Assembly: GCA_038316385.1 (NCBI GenBank) | Contig: JBBQAN010000007.1 | Location: forward strand, 75,735 to 139,734 | Direction: 5' to 3' | DNA: 64,000 nucleotides | Source: SZAS-103 sp038316385 | Lineage (GTDB): Bacteria; Pseudomonadota; Gammaproteobacteria; Xanthomonadales; Xanthomonadaceae | In this document: one piece after another, positions 17,700 through 26,980 of the stretch | Position numbering within the stretch: position 1 is the first letter of the stretch | Layout: each line of letters begins with the position of its first letter | Program-made: the position numbers and the translations under genes | Notes under the pieces: generated by a model | Seen by the model: the letters and a program-made list of their open reading frames with translations, nothing else | The model's database searches: none | What the model was told of the DNA's origin: nothing

Positions 17700-18004
17700 T
17701 TGAAGCTGCAATTGGCGATCGCGAAACGCGCACAGCGCGCATCCGCGCCGCACTCACAGTCTTGGCGCCAACCGAAATCGAATTGATCGACGAGAGCCAC
17801 AAGCACATCGGTCATGCCGGTGCGCGCGATGGACGAGGACATTTCGCGCTGCGGATCGTCAGCGCCGCATTTGGCGGGGCCGGATCGGTAGCGCGCCATC
17901 GGCAGGTTTATGCGGCACTTGGCGCTCTGATGCAGACCGACATCCATGCGATCTCGATCACGGCCATGGCGCCGGGTGAGCAAAGCGACCAGGGGTCAAC
18001 CTGA
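17696..18004 (+). CDS. bolA: BolA family protein
   Basis: A 102-residue BolA-like protein. BolA proteins bind monothiol glutaredoxins and [2Fe-2S] clusters, and in E. coli BolA also acts as a morphology and biofilm regulator. The fold signature DESHKHIGHAG (about residues 32-42) followed by GHFALRIVSAAFGG (about 48-61) and RHRQVYAALGALM matches BolA well. The start is GTG, overlapping the yciI stop by four bases, so expression probably depends on yciI translation. Confidence 0.87.
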   Translation: MIEAAIGDRETRTARIRAALTVLAPTEIELIDESHKHIGHAGARDGRGHFALRIVSAAFGGAGSVARHRQVYAALGALMQTDIHAISITAMAPGEQSDQGST

Positions 18005-18038
18005 GGCCCTCGCGAGTGTCGCGTCAATCCCAACGACT

Positions 18039-18698
18039 TCAAAGGAAATCAACGTAATCCTCCAGCGGCAACCGCTGGATATCCGGTACCCGGCAGGTGT
18101 CGGCGGGGTGACCGACGACCAGCAACAGGTACGGCATCTCGTTGCGTGGCCGCCCCAGGATTTCGTTGAGGAAGCCCATTGGGCTCGGCGTGTGGGTGAG
18201 GGTCGCTAGTCCGGCGCGATGCAGGGCGGCGATCAGCAAACCGGTGGCGATGCCGACGGACTCGTGCGGGTAATAGCGCTTGTGTTTGTTGCCGGCTTCG
18301 TCGATGGCAAAGCGTTCGTAGAAGATCGCGATCAGCCATGGTGCGATATCGAGGAAGGATTTTTCGGCATCGGTACCCAGTACTTCAAGCGCCTGCAACC
18401 ATTCCGGAGTCGCGCGGTGCGCATAGAACTCGCGTTCTTCGGCTTCGGCCGCTTCGCGGATGCGGTGCTTGATCGCCGCGTCGCTGATCGCCACGAAGCG
18501 CCACGGCTGCTGGTTGGCACCGCTGGGCGCGGTGCCGGCCGCGCGCAGGCAGTGTTCGATCAGCATGCGCGGCACCGGGGTCGGAGCGTACTCGCGCACC
18601 GTGCGCCGCTGCGCGAGTTCATCGGCGAATGCCGCTGTGCGTTCGATGCGTTCGTCGTCACTGAGCGCTTCGCGCGGGGGCAATGCAACGGTCTTCAT
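18039..18698 (-). CDS. Nitroreductase-fold flavoprotein with iodotyrosine-deiodinase signature
   Basis: A 219-residue FMN-dependent nitroreductase-superfamily protein. Flavin-contact motifs are RRTVREY (about residues 31-37), APSGANQQPWRF (57-68) and the GLLIAALHRAGLATLTHTPS region. Compared by eye with human iodotyrosine deiodinase (IYD), the three substrate-binding lid residues Glu157, Tyr161 and Lys182 have counterparts Glu88, Tyr92 and Lys113 with identical spacing (4 and 21 residues), and the whole domain aligns well. IYD removes halogen from halotyrosines reductively. Bacterial homologues with this triad are known to have that activity, so dehalogenase function is a fair inference, though the natural substrate is unknown. 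The ATG at 18698 has a GAGG upstream. Confidence 0.8.
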   Translation of the reverse strand: MKTVALPPREALSDDERIERTAAFADELAQRRTVREYAPTPVPRMLIEHCLRAAGTAPSGANQQPWRFVAISDAAIKHRIREAAEAEEREFYAHRATPEWLQALEVLGTDAEKSFLDIAPWLIAIFYERFAIDEAGNKHKRYYPHESVGIATGLLIAALHRAGLATLTHTPSPMGFLNEILGRPRNEMPYLLLVVGHPADTCRVPDIQRLPLEDYVDFL

Positions 18699-18872
18699 CG
18701 TCGCCTCGTGGCTGGGGTCGGAAGAACATCGGCGGGTGGGCCATGCGATCATCGATCCGCCGAGGGCGCGTCGACCTGCATACGTGAGTCGGAGTGAAAC
18801 ACGGCGGTCGCCATGCCGCCAAGCGGTGCAACGCCCAAAGCCCGGCGTGGAAATCCGCTGAGTGCTTTTAGC

Positions 18873-18878
18873 TATACT
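18873..18878 (+). promoter_or_regulatory. Candidate -10 box upstream of smc
   Basis: TATACT, one mismatch from TATAAT, lies 123 bases upstream of the smc ATG with no good -35 hexamer at 16-18 bases. If used, it would drive smc and possibly zipA-ligA-epmA, all on the same strand with small gaps. Confidence 0.35.
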
Positions 18879-19001
18879 GACGCCTCAGGCGAGGCCAGCG
18901 CCAAGCGGTTCGGCGCGGCCACGCACCCCAGTCATTCCGCCCGCGACGGGCATGCCGCCGAAGTCCAGCGCAGTCAGTCGCAGCGCCCCTATGCGGTTCC
19001 C

Positions 19002-22000
19002 ATGCGTCTATCCACGATCAAGCTTGCCGGTTTCAAATCCTTCGTCGATCCCACGACCCTGCACCTGCCGGGCAATATGACCGGCGTGGTCGGCCCCAAC
19101 GGCTGCGGCAAATCCAATATCATCGACGCGGTGCGCTGGGTGATGGGCGAAAGCTCGGCCAGTCGCCTGCGCGGTGACAATCTGACCGACGTGATCTTCT
19201 CCGGTTCGTCATCGCGCAAGCCGGTGAGTCAGGCGATGGTCGAGCTGGTGTTCGACAACAGCGATGGCGCGGTCGGCGGTGAGTTCGCGCGCTTCGGCGA
19301 TATCTCGGTCAAGCGTACCGTCAGCCGCGATTCGATCAGTACCTACTACCTCAACGGCACGCGCTGCCGCCGGCGCGACATCACCGACCTGTTTCTCGGC
19401 ACAGGTCTTGGGCCGCGCAGCTATTCGATCATCGAGCAGGGAATGATCTCGCAGATCATCGAGGCCAAGCCCGAAGAACTGCGCACGTATCTGGAAGAGG
19501 CCGCGGGCATCTCCAAGTACAAGGAACGCCGCAAGGAAACCGAGGCGCGCATGGGTCACACCCGCGAGAACCTCGACCGCTTGAAAGATCTGCGCGAGGA
19601 AGTCGGCAAGCACATTGAACACCTGCGCAAGCAGGCGCGCCAGGCTGAGCAATATCAGAAATTCAAACTCGATTACCGCGATAACGAAGCACAATTGCGC
19701 GCGCTGGAATACCGACGGCTCGACAGCGAGTTGACCGCGCTGCGAGCCGACCTCGCGCGCGACGAAACCAAATTGCAATCACTGCTAGCCGACCAGCGCC
19801 AGGCCGAGGCCTTGATCGAAGCCGGTCGCGGTCGTCATGCCGAAGCCGGCGAGACGATGAACCAGGCGCAGTCGGCGGTGTATCGCGTTGGCGGCGAGAT
19901 CGCGCGCATCGAGCAGCAAATCCAGCATCAGTACGAATTGCGCCAGCGGCTTGAACTGGCGCGTAACGAAGCGCAGTTCGCATTGAACGAGCTCGTCGGT
20001 TTGATCGATGGTGATGAAGCGCAATTGCAATCGTTGCGCACAGCAATCGCCAAAGCCGAGCCGTCGCTGATCGAGCTCGCGCGCAACGACGCGACGCATC
20101 AGGACGCATTGCGTAGCGCCGAAGCGGCGCTGGCCGATTGGCAAAAGCGCTGGGACATCTGCATTGGCGCGCATGCCGAAGTCGCGCGCGCTGCCGAAGT
20201 CGAACGCACGCGCATCGATTATCTCGACCGTCAATCGATGGAAGCGTCGCGCCGTCGCGATGCGCATGATGGCGAACGGGCGGGTCTGGATCTCGTCGCG
20301 CTTGCGGATGCATTGAAAACCCTCCGCCACACCCACGACACGCAACGCGTCGAACTCGATGCGCATACCGTGCAACTCGAGGCGCGCAAGCTATCGCTTG
20401 TCGATCTGCAAACGCAGGAACGTGCGCAGCAGACAGAACTAGCCGCGTTGCGCCAACAATTGCAGGCCGCGCGCGGCAAGCTTGGTTCGCTGGAAACACT
20501 GCAGCATGCGGCGCTCGGGCAGGAATCAGGCGCCGGTCGCGCATGGCTCAAGCAACAAGGGCTGGACTCTGCGACGCGATTGGGCGAACGCGTGCAAGTC
20601 GCGAATGGTTGGGAAACCGCTGTCGAAACCGTGCTTGGGCGATTGCTCGAAGCGGTGACGACCGATGGCATCGCCGCACACCTGCCTGCACTGACCACCC
20701 TCACCGATGGCCGCATTGCGCTGATGGATGCGACGAGCGGCGCGCTGGATGCGCCGACGACATCGCTGGCCGCGCAAGTGCAGGGGCCGCTCGCAGTGCG
20801 CCGTTTGCTCGCTCGCGTGCATTGCGCAGAAGACATCCACGTTGCGCGGACATTGTTGCCGACGCTCGCCGATGGCGAAGCGGTCGTCACCCGCGCCGGC
20901 GAATGGCTGGGCGCAGGCTGGGCGCGCGTGCTGCGTAGCGGTGAGGCGCAACACGGCAGCTTGTTGCGCGAACGCGAAATCCAGCAGTTGCGTGTGGAGA
21001 TCGCCACATTCGTGAAACGCGAATCGGCGCTCGTCGAGGCACAGGCTGCATCGCATGTGCGCCTGGTCGATGCCGAGCAGCAACGCGAGGATGCGCAACG
21101 CACGTTGTACCAGGGCCATCGCAGCGTCGCCGAGCTCGCCGGCCAATTGCAGAGCCAGCAAGGCCGGCTCGATTCGGCCAGTGCGCGCTCGCAACAACTC
21201 GATGCTGAGCTCGCGCAACTCGCGCAGAGCTTGCAGCAGACGCATATCGATTCCAGCGAAGCACGCGCCCGTCTCGAAAACGCGGTCTCCGCGATGGGCG
21301 AACACCAAACCGCACGCCAGACACTCGACGACGAACGCCGTGTGCGAATACAGCAGGTCGATGCTGCGCGCAATGCAGCGCGCGAAGCGCGCGATACCGC
21401 GCATCGCACCGAATTGACGCTCGAATCGCACCGCGCGCGCATCCTCGCGCTTGGCCAGGCGCTTGCGCGGATGGCTACGCAGCGCACGCAATTGCAGGAC
21501 CGGCTGCAGGAGCTCGCAGCGCAACTTGCCGACGGCGCTGCGCCGGTGCAGGAGCTGGAAAGCGCGCGGCAATCCAGCCTCGAACAACGCATCGTGGTCG
21601 AGAAGGATCTTGCCGCCGCGCGCACTGTGCTTGCAGAAATCGACGCCGAACTTCGCGCGCACGAACACACCCGTCAGCAGCGCGACCAGCAGTCGCTCGC
21701 ACAGCGCGAGACGATGGCGCGCCGTCAGCTCGACGAACAGATGATCGCGCTCAAGGCCGACCAGCAGGCGCAGGCGATCGTCGGCGCCGGTCTTGAATTG
21801 TCCGCCGTACTCGAATCATTGCCCGCCGACGCCGATGTCGAAGCTGCGCAGAAGGCATTGACCGATCTGGATGCGAAAATTCGCCGCCTCGAACCGGTGA
21901 ATCTTGCGGCGATCCAGGAATACGGCGAGCAGTCCGAGCGCAAGCAGTACCTTGATGCACAGAACGACGATCTCACCATTGCGCTAGACACTCTTGAGTC

Positions 22001-22505
22001 GGCGATTCGCAAGATCGATCGCGAAACCCGCGGCCGCTTCAAGGACACGTTCGATCGCGTCAACGCCGGCGTGCAGGAACTCTATCCGCGCCTGTTCGGC
22101 GGCGGCCACGCCTACCTTGAACTCACCGGCGAGGACCTGCTCGATACCGGCGTGACGATCATGGCGCGCCCGCCTGGCAAGCGGGTGTCGAGCATCTCGC
22201 TGTTGTCAGGCGGCGAGAAGGCGATGACCGCAGTCGCCCTCGTATTCGCGATATTCCGGCTCAATCCGGCACCGTTCTGTCTGCTCGACGAGGTGGACGC
22301 GCCACTCGACGAGGCAAACGTCGAGCGATTCTGTAACATGGTCACGGAAATGTCGGAAAAAGTGCAGTTCCTGTTCGTGACCCACAACAAGGGAACCATG
22401 CAGGCGGCGCACCAGCTCAGTGGCGTCACCATGCGCGAGCCGGGCGTGTCGCGACTGGTGTCGGTGGATCTGGCTGAAGCGGCGCTTCTGGCTGGCGTGG
22501 CCTGA
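19002..22505 (+). CDS. smc: Chromosome segregation protein SMC
   Basis: The ATPase of bacterial condensin, which loops and compacts the chromosome with ScpA and ScpB. The 1167-residue protein has Walker A GPNGCGKSNIID near residue 32, a first coiled coil (about 170-500), a hinge (about 520-660), a second coiled coil, and a C-terminal head with signature SLLSGGEKAMTAVALVFAIF and Walker B PFCLLDEVDAPLDE. The ATG at 19002 (MRLSTIKLAGFKSF) is the classic SMC start, though the frame is open 63 codons upstream. The scpA/scpB genes lie 2.4-4.2 kb upstream on the other strand, so all condensin subunits are encoded within 8 kb. Confidence 0.97.
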   Translation: MRLSTIKLAGFKSFVDPTTLHLPGNMTGVVGPNGCGKSNIIDAVRWVMGESSASRLRGDNLTDVIFSGSSSRKPVSQAMVELVFDNSDGAVGGEFARFGDISVKRTVSRDSISTYYLNGTRCRRRDITDLFLGTGLGPRSYSIIEQGMISQIIEAKPEELRTYLEEAAGISKYKERRKETEARMGHTRENLDRLKDLREEVGKHIEHLRKQARQAEQYQKFKLDYRDNEAQLRALEYRRLDSELTALRADLARDETKLQSLLADQRQAEALIEAGRGRHAEAGETMNQAQSAVYRVGGEIARIEQQIQHQYELRQRLELARNEAQFALNELVGLIDGDEAQLQSLRTAIAKAEPSLIELARNDATHQDALRSAEAALADWQKRWDICIGAHAEVARAAEVERTRIDYLDRQSMEASRRRDAHDGERAGLDLVALADALKTLRHTHDTQRVELDAHTVQLEARKLSLVDLQTQERAQQTELAALRQQLQAARGKLGSLETLQHAALGQESGAGRAWLKQQGLDSATRLGERVQVANGWETAVETVLGRLLEAVTTDGIAAHLPALTTLTDGRIALMDATSGALDAPTTSLAAQVQGPLAVRRLLARVHCAEDIHVARTLLPTLADGEAVVTRAGEWLGAGWARVLRSGEAQHGSLLREREIQQLRVEIATFVKRESALVEAQAASHVRLVDAEQQREDAQRTLYQGHRSVAELAGQLQSQQGRLDSASARSQQLDAELAQLAQSLQQTHIDSSEARARLENAVSAMGEHQTARQTLDDERRVRIQQVDAARNAAREARDTAHRTELTLESHRARILALGQALARMATQRTQLQDRLQELAAQLADGAAPVQELESARQSSLEQRIVVEKDLAAARTVLAEIDAELRAHEHTRQQRDQQSLAQRETMARRQLDEQMIALKADQQAQAIVGAGLELSAVLESLPADADVEAAQKALTDLDAKIRRLEPVNLAAIQEYGEQSERKQYLDAQNDDLTIALDTLESAIRKIDRETRGRFKDTFDRVNAGVQELYPRLFGGGHAYLELTGEDLLDTGVTIMARPPGKRVSSISLLSGGEKAMTAVALVFAIFRLNPAPFCLLDEVDAPLDEANVERFCNMVTEMSEKVQFLFVTHNKGTMQAAHQLSGVTMREPGVSRLVSVDLAEAALLAGVA

Positions 22506-22618
22506 TTTTTGACGTTTTGATGCAATGAATCCGGTGAGGGCTGTTGCATGGGTGTGATGGAATTGCCGCGACTCGCCAGCGATCCTGTTGCCCCCGCAAC
22601 GATGGATGAGAGGCAACC

Positions 22619-23446
22619 ATGAGCGACATCGATAAATATCGCCTCATCATTGGCATCGCGTGTGTGATGCTGATTGTCGTCATTTATGTTCTCGGCAAGC
22701 CACGCAAGCCCGATCAAGGTCGTCGCGTCGAAGGGCGCCGCTCCGACGGGAGTCGTGCCGATCAACGCAACGACGGCGCGCGCACCGAACCGACGCTGAG
22801 CGAAACGCCACAACAGGACAATCGACGCGACAGCATCGACGATGGCACCGAACAGGCGCGGCTCGATTTGACCGAACACGGTCCCGGCGATGATGGCGAT
22901 GCGCATGAAGTCCGGTCCGGCACCTTGCGGCCCTCGCTGGTCGGCGCGCCACGTCCGATGCAGGCCAGCCAGCCGACGCTCGGCATTCGCCAGGAACAAC
23001 AATTCGATCGCATCGTCACCTTGTACGTTGCCGCGCGCGCGGGCAATCAACTCAACGGAGCCGATCTGATTGTCGCAGCCGAAAAAGCCGGACTCGTGCA
23101 CGGACACATGAGCATCTATCACCGGCTGGTGGATGGTCGCCCGGAACTTGGACCGGTGTTCAGCGTGGCGAATATGGTCAAGCCCGGCAACTTCGACTTG
23201 ACCCGCGTGCAGGAACTGCGCACGCCGGGTATCAGCTTCTTCATGACGCTGCCCGCGCCGATGCCAGCACTCGACGCGTGGGATGCGATGCTGCCGACCG
23301 CACAGCGCATGGCCGAACTGCTCGATGCGTTGGTGCTGGACGAAGAACGCAACGCGCTCGGCCGCCAGCGCATCGCGCACATCCGCGACGAACTGCGCGC
23401 TTACGATCGCCAACGCGAGCAGCAGAACATCCGGCCCAATCGGTAA
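22619..23446 (+). CDS. zipA: Cell division protein ZipA
   Basis: ZipA tethers FtsZ to the inner membrane. The 275-residue protein has a short periplasmic N-terminus, one membrane helix (about residues 9-25), a charged and disordered linker rich in Arg, Asp and Gln (about 28-125), and a C-terminal FtsZ-binding domain (about 128-255) with FDRIVTLYVAARAGNQLNG and GISFFMTLPAPM. It lies between smc (113 bases) and ligA (6 bases); the zipA-ligA pair is conserved in Gammaproteobacteria. A GAGAGG precedes the ATG. Confidence 0.92.
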   Translation: MSDIDKYRLIIGIACVMLIVVIYVLGKPRKPDQGRRVEGRRSDGSRADQRNDGARTEPTLSETPQQDNRRDSIDDGTEQARLDLTEHGPGDDGDAHEVRSGTLRPSLVGAPRPMQASQPTLGIRQEQQFDRIVTLYVAARAGNQLNGADLIVAAEKAGLVHGHMSIYHRLVDGRPELGPVFSVANMVKPGNFDLTRVQELRTPGISFFMTLPAPMPALDAWDAMLPTAQRMAELLDALVLDEERNALGRQRIAHIRDELRAYDRQREQQNIRPNR

Positions 23447-23452
23447 TCCGAC

Positions 23453-25834
23453 ATGAAGGCGTCCGCCGCTACGGCCGCCCGCGCAGAAGCCCTGCGCCGT
23501 GCACTGGCCGAGCACGGGCATCGTTATCACGTGCTCGACGAACCGTCGATTCCGGACGTTGCCTACGACCGTTTGCTGCGCGAACTGGAGGCGATCGAAG
23601 GTGCGCATCCGGAACTGATCACGACTGATTCGCCCACGCAGCGTGTTGGCGCGCGGCCATCTGGTGGTTTCGCGGAAGTGGGCCACGACGTCCCGATGCT
23701 GTCACTTGCGAACGCATTCACCGATGTGGAAGTCGCTGAATTCATGCGACGCGTCCGCGACCGGCTGGGTCTGAGGGTCGATGCGCCAATAGGCTTCTCG
23801 GTTGAGCCGAAATTCGACGGACTCGCGATCAGCCTGCGCTACGAGAAGGGCCTGTTTGTGCGTGGCGCGACGCGCGGCGACGGTGAAACCGGCGAGGACG
23901 TCACCGCAAATCTGCGCACCATCAAGGCGATCCCGTTGCGCTTGCGCGGCGCGGAAGTCCCTGTCGTGCTCGAAGTGCGCGGCGAGGTGTATATGCCGCG
24001 TGCGGCGTTCGGTAAATACAACGATGCAGCGCATGCTTCGGAAGGTCGCATCAAGCCGCTGGTGAATCCGCGCAACGGCGCTGCGGGTTCGCTGCGTCAA
24101 CTCGATCCGCGCATTACCGCGCAACGTCCGCTTGCGTTTTATGCGTATGCAGTCGGTGTCGTGGACTTCGGCGACAATGAAGGCTTATTGCAACCGACGC
24201 ATTCGCAAACGTTGCAACAATTGCGTGCATGGGGCCTGCCGGTGAGTGCGTTCGTCGATACCGCAGTCGGTGCCGAAGGCTGCCTGGATTATTACCGGCA
24301 CATTGGCGAGCAGCGCGACGCATTGCCGTTCGATATCGATGGTGTCGTGTACAAGATCGACGATCTCGCGGCGCAACGCGAACTTGGTTTCGTTGGACGC
24401 ACTCCGCGTTGGGCGATCGCGCACAAGTTTCCGGCACAGGAACAGTCCACGATCGTCGAAGATATCGTCATCAACATCGGCCGCACCGGTGCGGCGACTC
24501 CGGCTGCCAAGCTCACGCCCGTTTTCGTCGGTGGGGTGACGGTAACCAATGCGACCTTGCATAACACCGACCAGGTTGCGCGACTCGACGTGCGCGTCGG
24601 CGACACAGTGATCGTGCGACGTGCTGGCGATGTCATCCCGGAAGTCGTCAGCGTCGTGATGGATCAGCGTCCGACGGGCGCCGAGCCGTGGCGGATGCCC
24701 GAATATTGTCCGGTCTGCGGATCGCAAATCGACCGCGAAGAGGGCGAATCCGTCGCGCGTTGTGTGGGAGGACTCAGTTGCGCCGCGCAGCGCGTGCAGG
24801 CGATCTTCCATTTTGCATCGCGACGTGCGATGGACATCGACGGGCTCGGCGAGCGTCTGATCGAAGGCTTGAGCGATTTCGATTTCGTCGCATCCGTCGC
24901 CGACCTGTACGGGTTGTCGCTGGTTGATCTGCTTGAAATGAAGCGACTATCGGACGAGCGTGAGTCCGCGACACCCGAGACCGTCAAGGGCGGAAAGATC
25001 GCGACGAAATGGGCCGAAAACCTGATCGAGGCAATCGACCACAGCCGGCGCACGACGCTCGCAAGATTTTTGTATGCGCTCGGGATTCCGCATGTCGGCG
25101 AGAGTACCGCGAAGGTCATTGCGGCATGGTTCGGCGACATCGACCTGATTCGCTGGACGCCGTGGCCGATCTTCAAAGCCGCGCCCGACATCGGCGGGAC
25201 AGTCGCGCGCGCGATCGATCATTTTTTCGCGCAGTCGGGAAACCAGAAAGTCGTTGACGAATTGCTCGCGCGCGGCGTGGTGATTTGCGACACACATGCG
25301 CCGACCGCGAAATTGAACGCTGCGCTCGCGCCGGCGCGCGTGCTCGCAAACATGGAGATTGCGCGCGTCACCGACAAGCGCAGCGAACAGTTCGCGGCGG
25401 CCGCGGCATCGCTGGAGGCGGTCGCGAAAGGATCAGCAGAAGGATGGCGCGCGGCGGGCATACCTGCCGACGCGATCGAATCCCTGCAAAACTTTTTCGC
25501 CGAGCCAAGCGGCCATGATTTGTTCGCCCGTTGCGATGTCGCGGCAGAGCTGATCCGCGAACGCGCAGCGCACAACGAAAGTGGTGCGGCAGGCCCGCTC
25601 GAAGGGAAGACTGTGGTATTGACCGGGACGCTCGCATCGATGAGCCGCGATGCCGCGAAAGAAAAGCTGGAAGCGCTGGGTGCGAAAGCCGCCGGGAGCG
25701 TTTCGACGAAAACCGATTTCATCGTTGCAGGGGAATCGGCCGGCAGCAAACTCGACAAGGCGCGCGAGCTTGGTATCGATGTCTGGGACGAAGCGCGCTT
25801 GCTGGAGTTTCTCGCGCAGAACCCGTCGTCGTGA
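23453..25834 (+). CDS. ligA: NAD-dependent DNA ligase LigA
   Basis: Seals nicks in replication and repair using NAD+. Domains in order: Ia NAD-binding region; adenylation domain with Lys120 in the KFDG motif; OB domain; Cys4 zinc finger (CPVCG near residue 420 with Cys in ARCVGG and LSCAAQR); helix-hairpin-helix repeats; C-terminal BRCT domain (about 712-790). At 793 residues it is about 120 longer than E. coli LigA. The extra part lies between the HhH repeats and the BRCT domain (about 590-705), an insertion I associate with xanthomonads. Its stop overlaps the epmA start by GTGA. Confidence 0.96.
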   Translation: MKASAATAARAEALRRALAEHGHRYHVLDEPSIPDVAYDRLLRELEAIEGAHPELITTDSPTQRVGARPSGGFAEVGHDVPMLSLANAFTDVEVAEFMRRVRDRLGLRVDAPIGFSVEPKFDGLAISLRYEKGLFVRGATRGDGETGEDVTANLRTIKAIPLRLRGAEVPVVLEVRGEVYMPRAAFGKYNDAAHASEGRIKPLVNPRNGAAGSLRQLDPRITAQRPLAFYAYAVGVVDFGDNEGLLQPTHSQTLQQLRAWGLPVSAFVDTAVGAEGCLDYYRHIGEQRDALPFDIDGVVYKIDDLAAQRELGFVGRTPRWAIAHKFPAQEQSTIVEDIVINIGRTGAATPAAKLTPVFVGGVTVTNATLHNTDQVARLDVRVGDTVIVRRAGDVIPEVVSVVMDQRPTGAEPWRMPEYCPVCGSQIDREEGESVARCVGGLSCAAQRVQAIFHFASRRAMDIDGLGERLIEGLSDFDFVASVADLYGLSLVDLLEMKRLSDERESATPETVKGGKIATKWAENLIEAIDHSRRTTLARFLYALGIPHVGESTAKVIAAWFGDIDLIRWTPWPIFKAAPDIGGTVARAIDHFFAQSGNQKVVDELLARGVVICDTHAPTAKLNAALAPARVLANMEIARVTDKRSEQFAAAAASLEAVAKGSAEGWRAAGIPADAIESLQNFFAEPSGHDLFARCDVAAELIRERAAHNESGAAGPLEGKTVVLTGTLASMSRDAAKEKLEALGAKAAGSVSTKTDFIVAGESAGSKLDKARELGIDVWDEARLLEFLAQNPSS

Positions 25835-26805
25835 GTGCAGGCTGGCGGCCATCAGCAGATTTTGCTGCGCTGCGCCTGCGCGCCGAACTGTACGCGATGA
25901 TCCGGCAATTCTTCGCAGCACGCGGCGTGCTCGAAGTCGAGACGCCGATCCTGTCGCAGGCCGGAAACACCGATCCGAACATCGAAAGCTTTCGCACGCA
26001 CTTCAGTGGTCGCGTCGGTGCAGGTGTGTGCGAGCGCTGGCTGCGCACCTCGCCGGAATTTCCGTTGAAGCGTCTGCTCGCGTCAGGCGTCGGCGATTGC
26101 TACGAACTGGGGCGCGTGTTCCGCAATGGCGAGGCTGGCCGTCAGCACAATCCCGAATTCACGATGCTCGAATGGTATCGCGTGGGCTGGGATCATCGTC
26201 GCCTGATGCGCGAGACGGCCGAGCTTGTCGTCTCGGCGCTGGCGATGGTGGATGGCTGCGCACGCATACGCGAAACGACCTATCGCAATTTGTTCCTCGA
26301 AACGCTCGGCATCGACCCGTTGTTATGCGATGAAAGCGTATTGCGTTTGGTTTTGGCCGATGTCGCGATCGATCCAGCCGGGCTGCGCCGCGATGACTGG
26401 CTCGATCTGCTGCTCACGCATCGCATCCAGCCGGCATTCGCACGCGACGAACTGCTGCTGGTGCACGATTATCCGGCATCGCAATGCGCTCTCGCAAAAA
26501 TCAGCGCAGCCGATCCTGCAGTCGCCCAACGTTTCGAGCTGTATCTCGGCCCGGTCGAACTTGCCAACGGTTATCACGAGTTGACCGATGCAGCCGAACA
26601 GCGGCGCCGCTTCGAGCGTGACCTGACGCTGCGCTCGCATCGTGGGGACATCCAGCCTCCACTGGATGAAAACCTGGTTGCCGCGCTTGCACAGGGCGTG
26701 CCGGACTGTGCCGGCGTCGCCATGGGCATGGATCGCCTGCTGGCGATCCTGATGGACACCGGGACACTGGCGGAAACCCTGACATTTGCTTTTGATCGTG
26801 CCTGA
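25831..26805 (+). CDS. epmA: Elongation factor P beta-lysine ligase EpmA (GenX/PoxA)
   Basis: A 324-residue class II lysyl-tRNA-synthetase paralogue that attaches (R)-beta-lysine to elongation factor P, helping ribosomes through polyproline. It lacks the anticodon-binding domain. Motif 2 (FRNGEAGRQHNPEFTMLEWY, about residues 92-111) and motif 3 (GVAMGMDRLLAILM, near the C-terminus) are intact. The start is GTG at 25831, overlapping the ligA stop as GTGA; the frame is open much further upstream inside ligA but without synthetase similarity. Its partners efp and epmB are not in the window. Confidence 0.93.
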   Translation: MSAGWRPSADFAALRLRAELYAMIRQFFAARGVLEVETPILSQAGNTDPNIESFRTHFSGRVGAGVCERWLRTSPEFPLKRLLASGVGDCYELGRVFRNGEAGRQHNPEFTMLEWYRVGWDHRRLMRETAELVVSALAMVDGCARIRETTYRNLFLETLGIDPLLCDESVLRLVLADVAIDPAGLRRDDWLDLLLTHRIQPAFARDELLLVHDYPASQCALAKISAADPAVAQRFELYLGPVELANGYHELTDAAEQRRRFERDLTLRSHRGDIQPPLDENLVAALAQGVPDCAGVAMGMDRLLAILMDTGTLAETLTFAFDRA

Positions 26806-26929
26806 TGCTGTCGGCATCGGCGTGAGGGTCGAGCCGATTGTGGTTTACACGCTGCAGAACCCCACACCCGTTTGCGACAATGGCAAAGTGCATCCTGTCA
26901 AATGGGTTTTTGTCACTGCCATTCGGGTT

Positions 26930-26935
26930 TATAGT
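26930..26935 (+). promoter_or_regulatory. Weak candidate -10 box upstream of the DUF3011 gene
   Basis: TATAGT lies 46 bases upstream of the ATG. A T-rich hexamer (TTTTTG) is found 17 bases further upstream. This is a weak sigma-70-like match in a 175-base gap after epmA. Confidence 0.25.
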
Positions 26936-26980
26936 TCGCCACGTGGATGCAACCACGCAATCGACACAAGGAGAATGGAA

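Noticed and set aside
20231..21670. Ser/Arg/Cys-rich 479-codon frame antisense to smc
   Set aside because: Low-complexity translation caused by coiled-coil codon patterns on the other strand.
22112..23686. 524-codon minus-strand frame across the end of smc and zipA
   Set aside because: Spans two real plus-strand genes and has no supporting signal.
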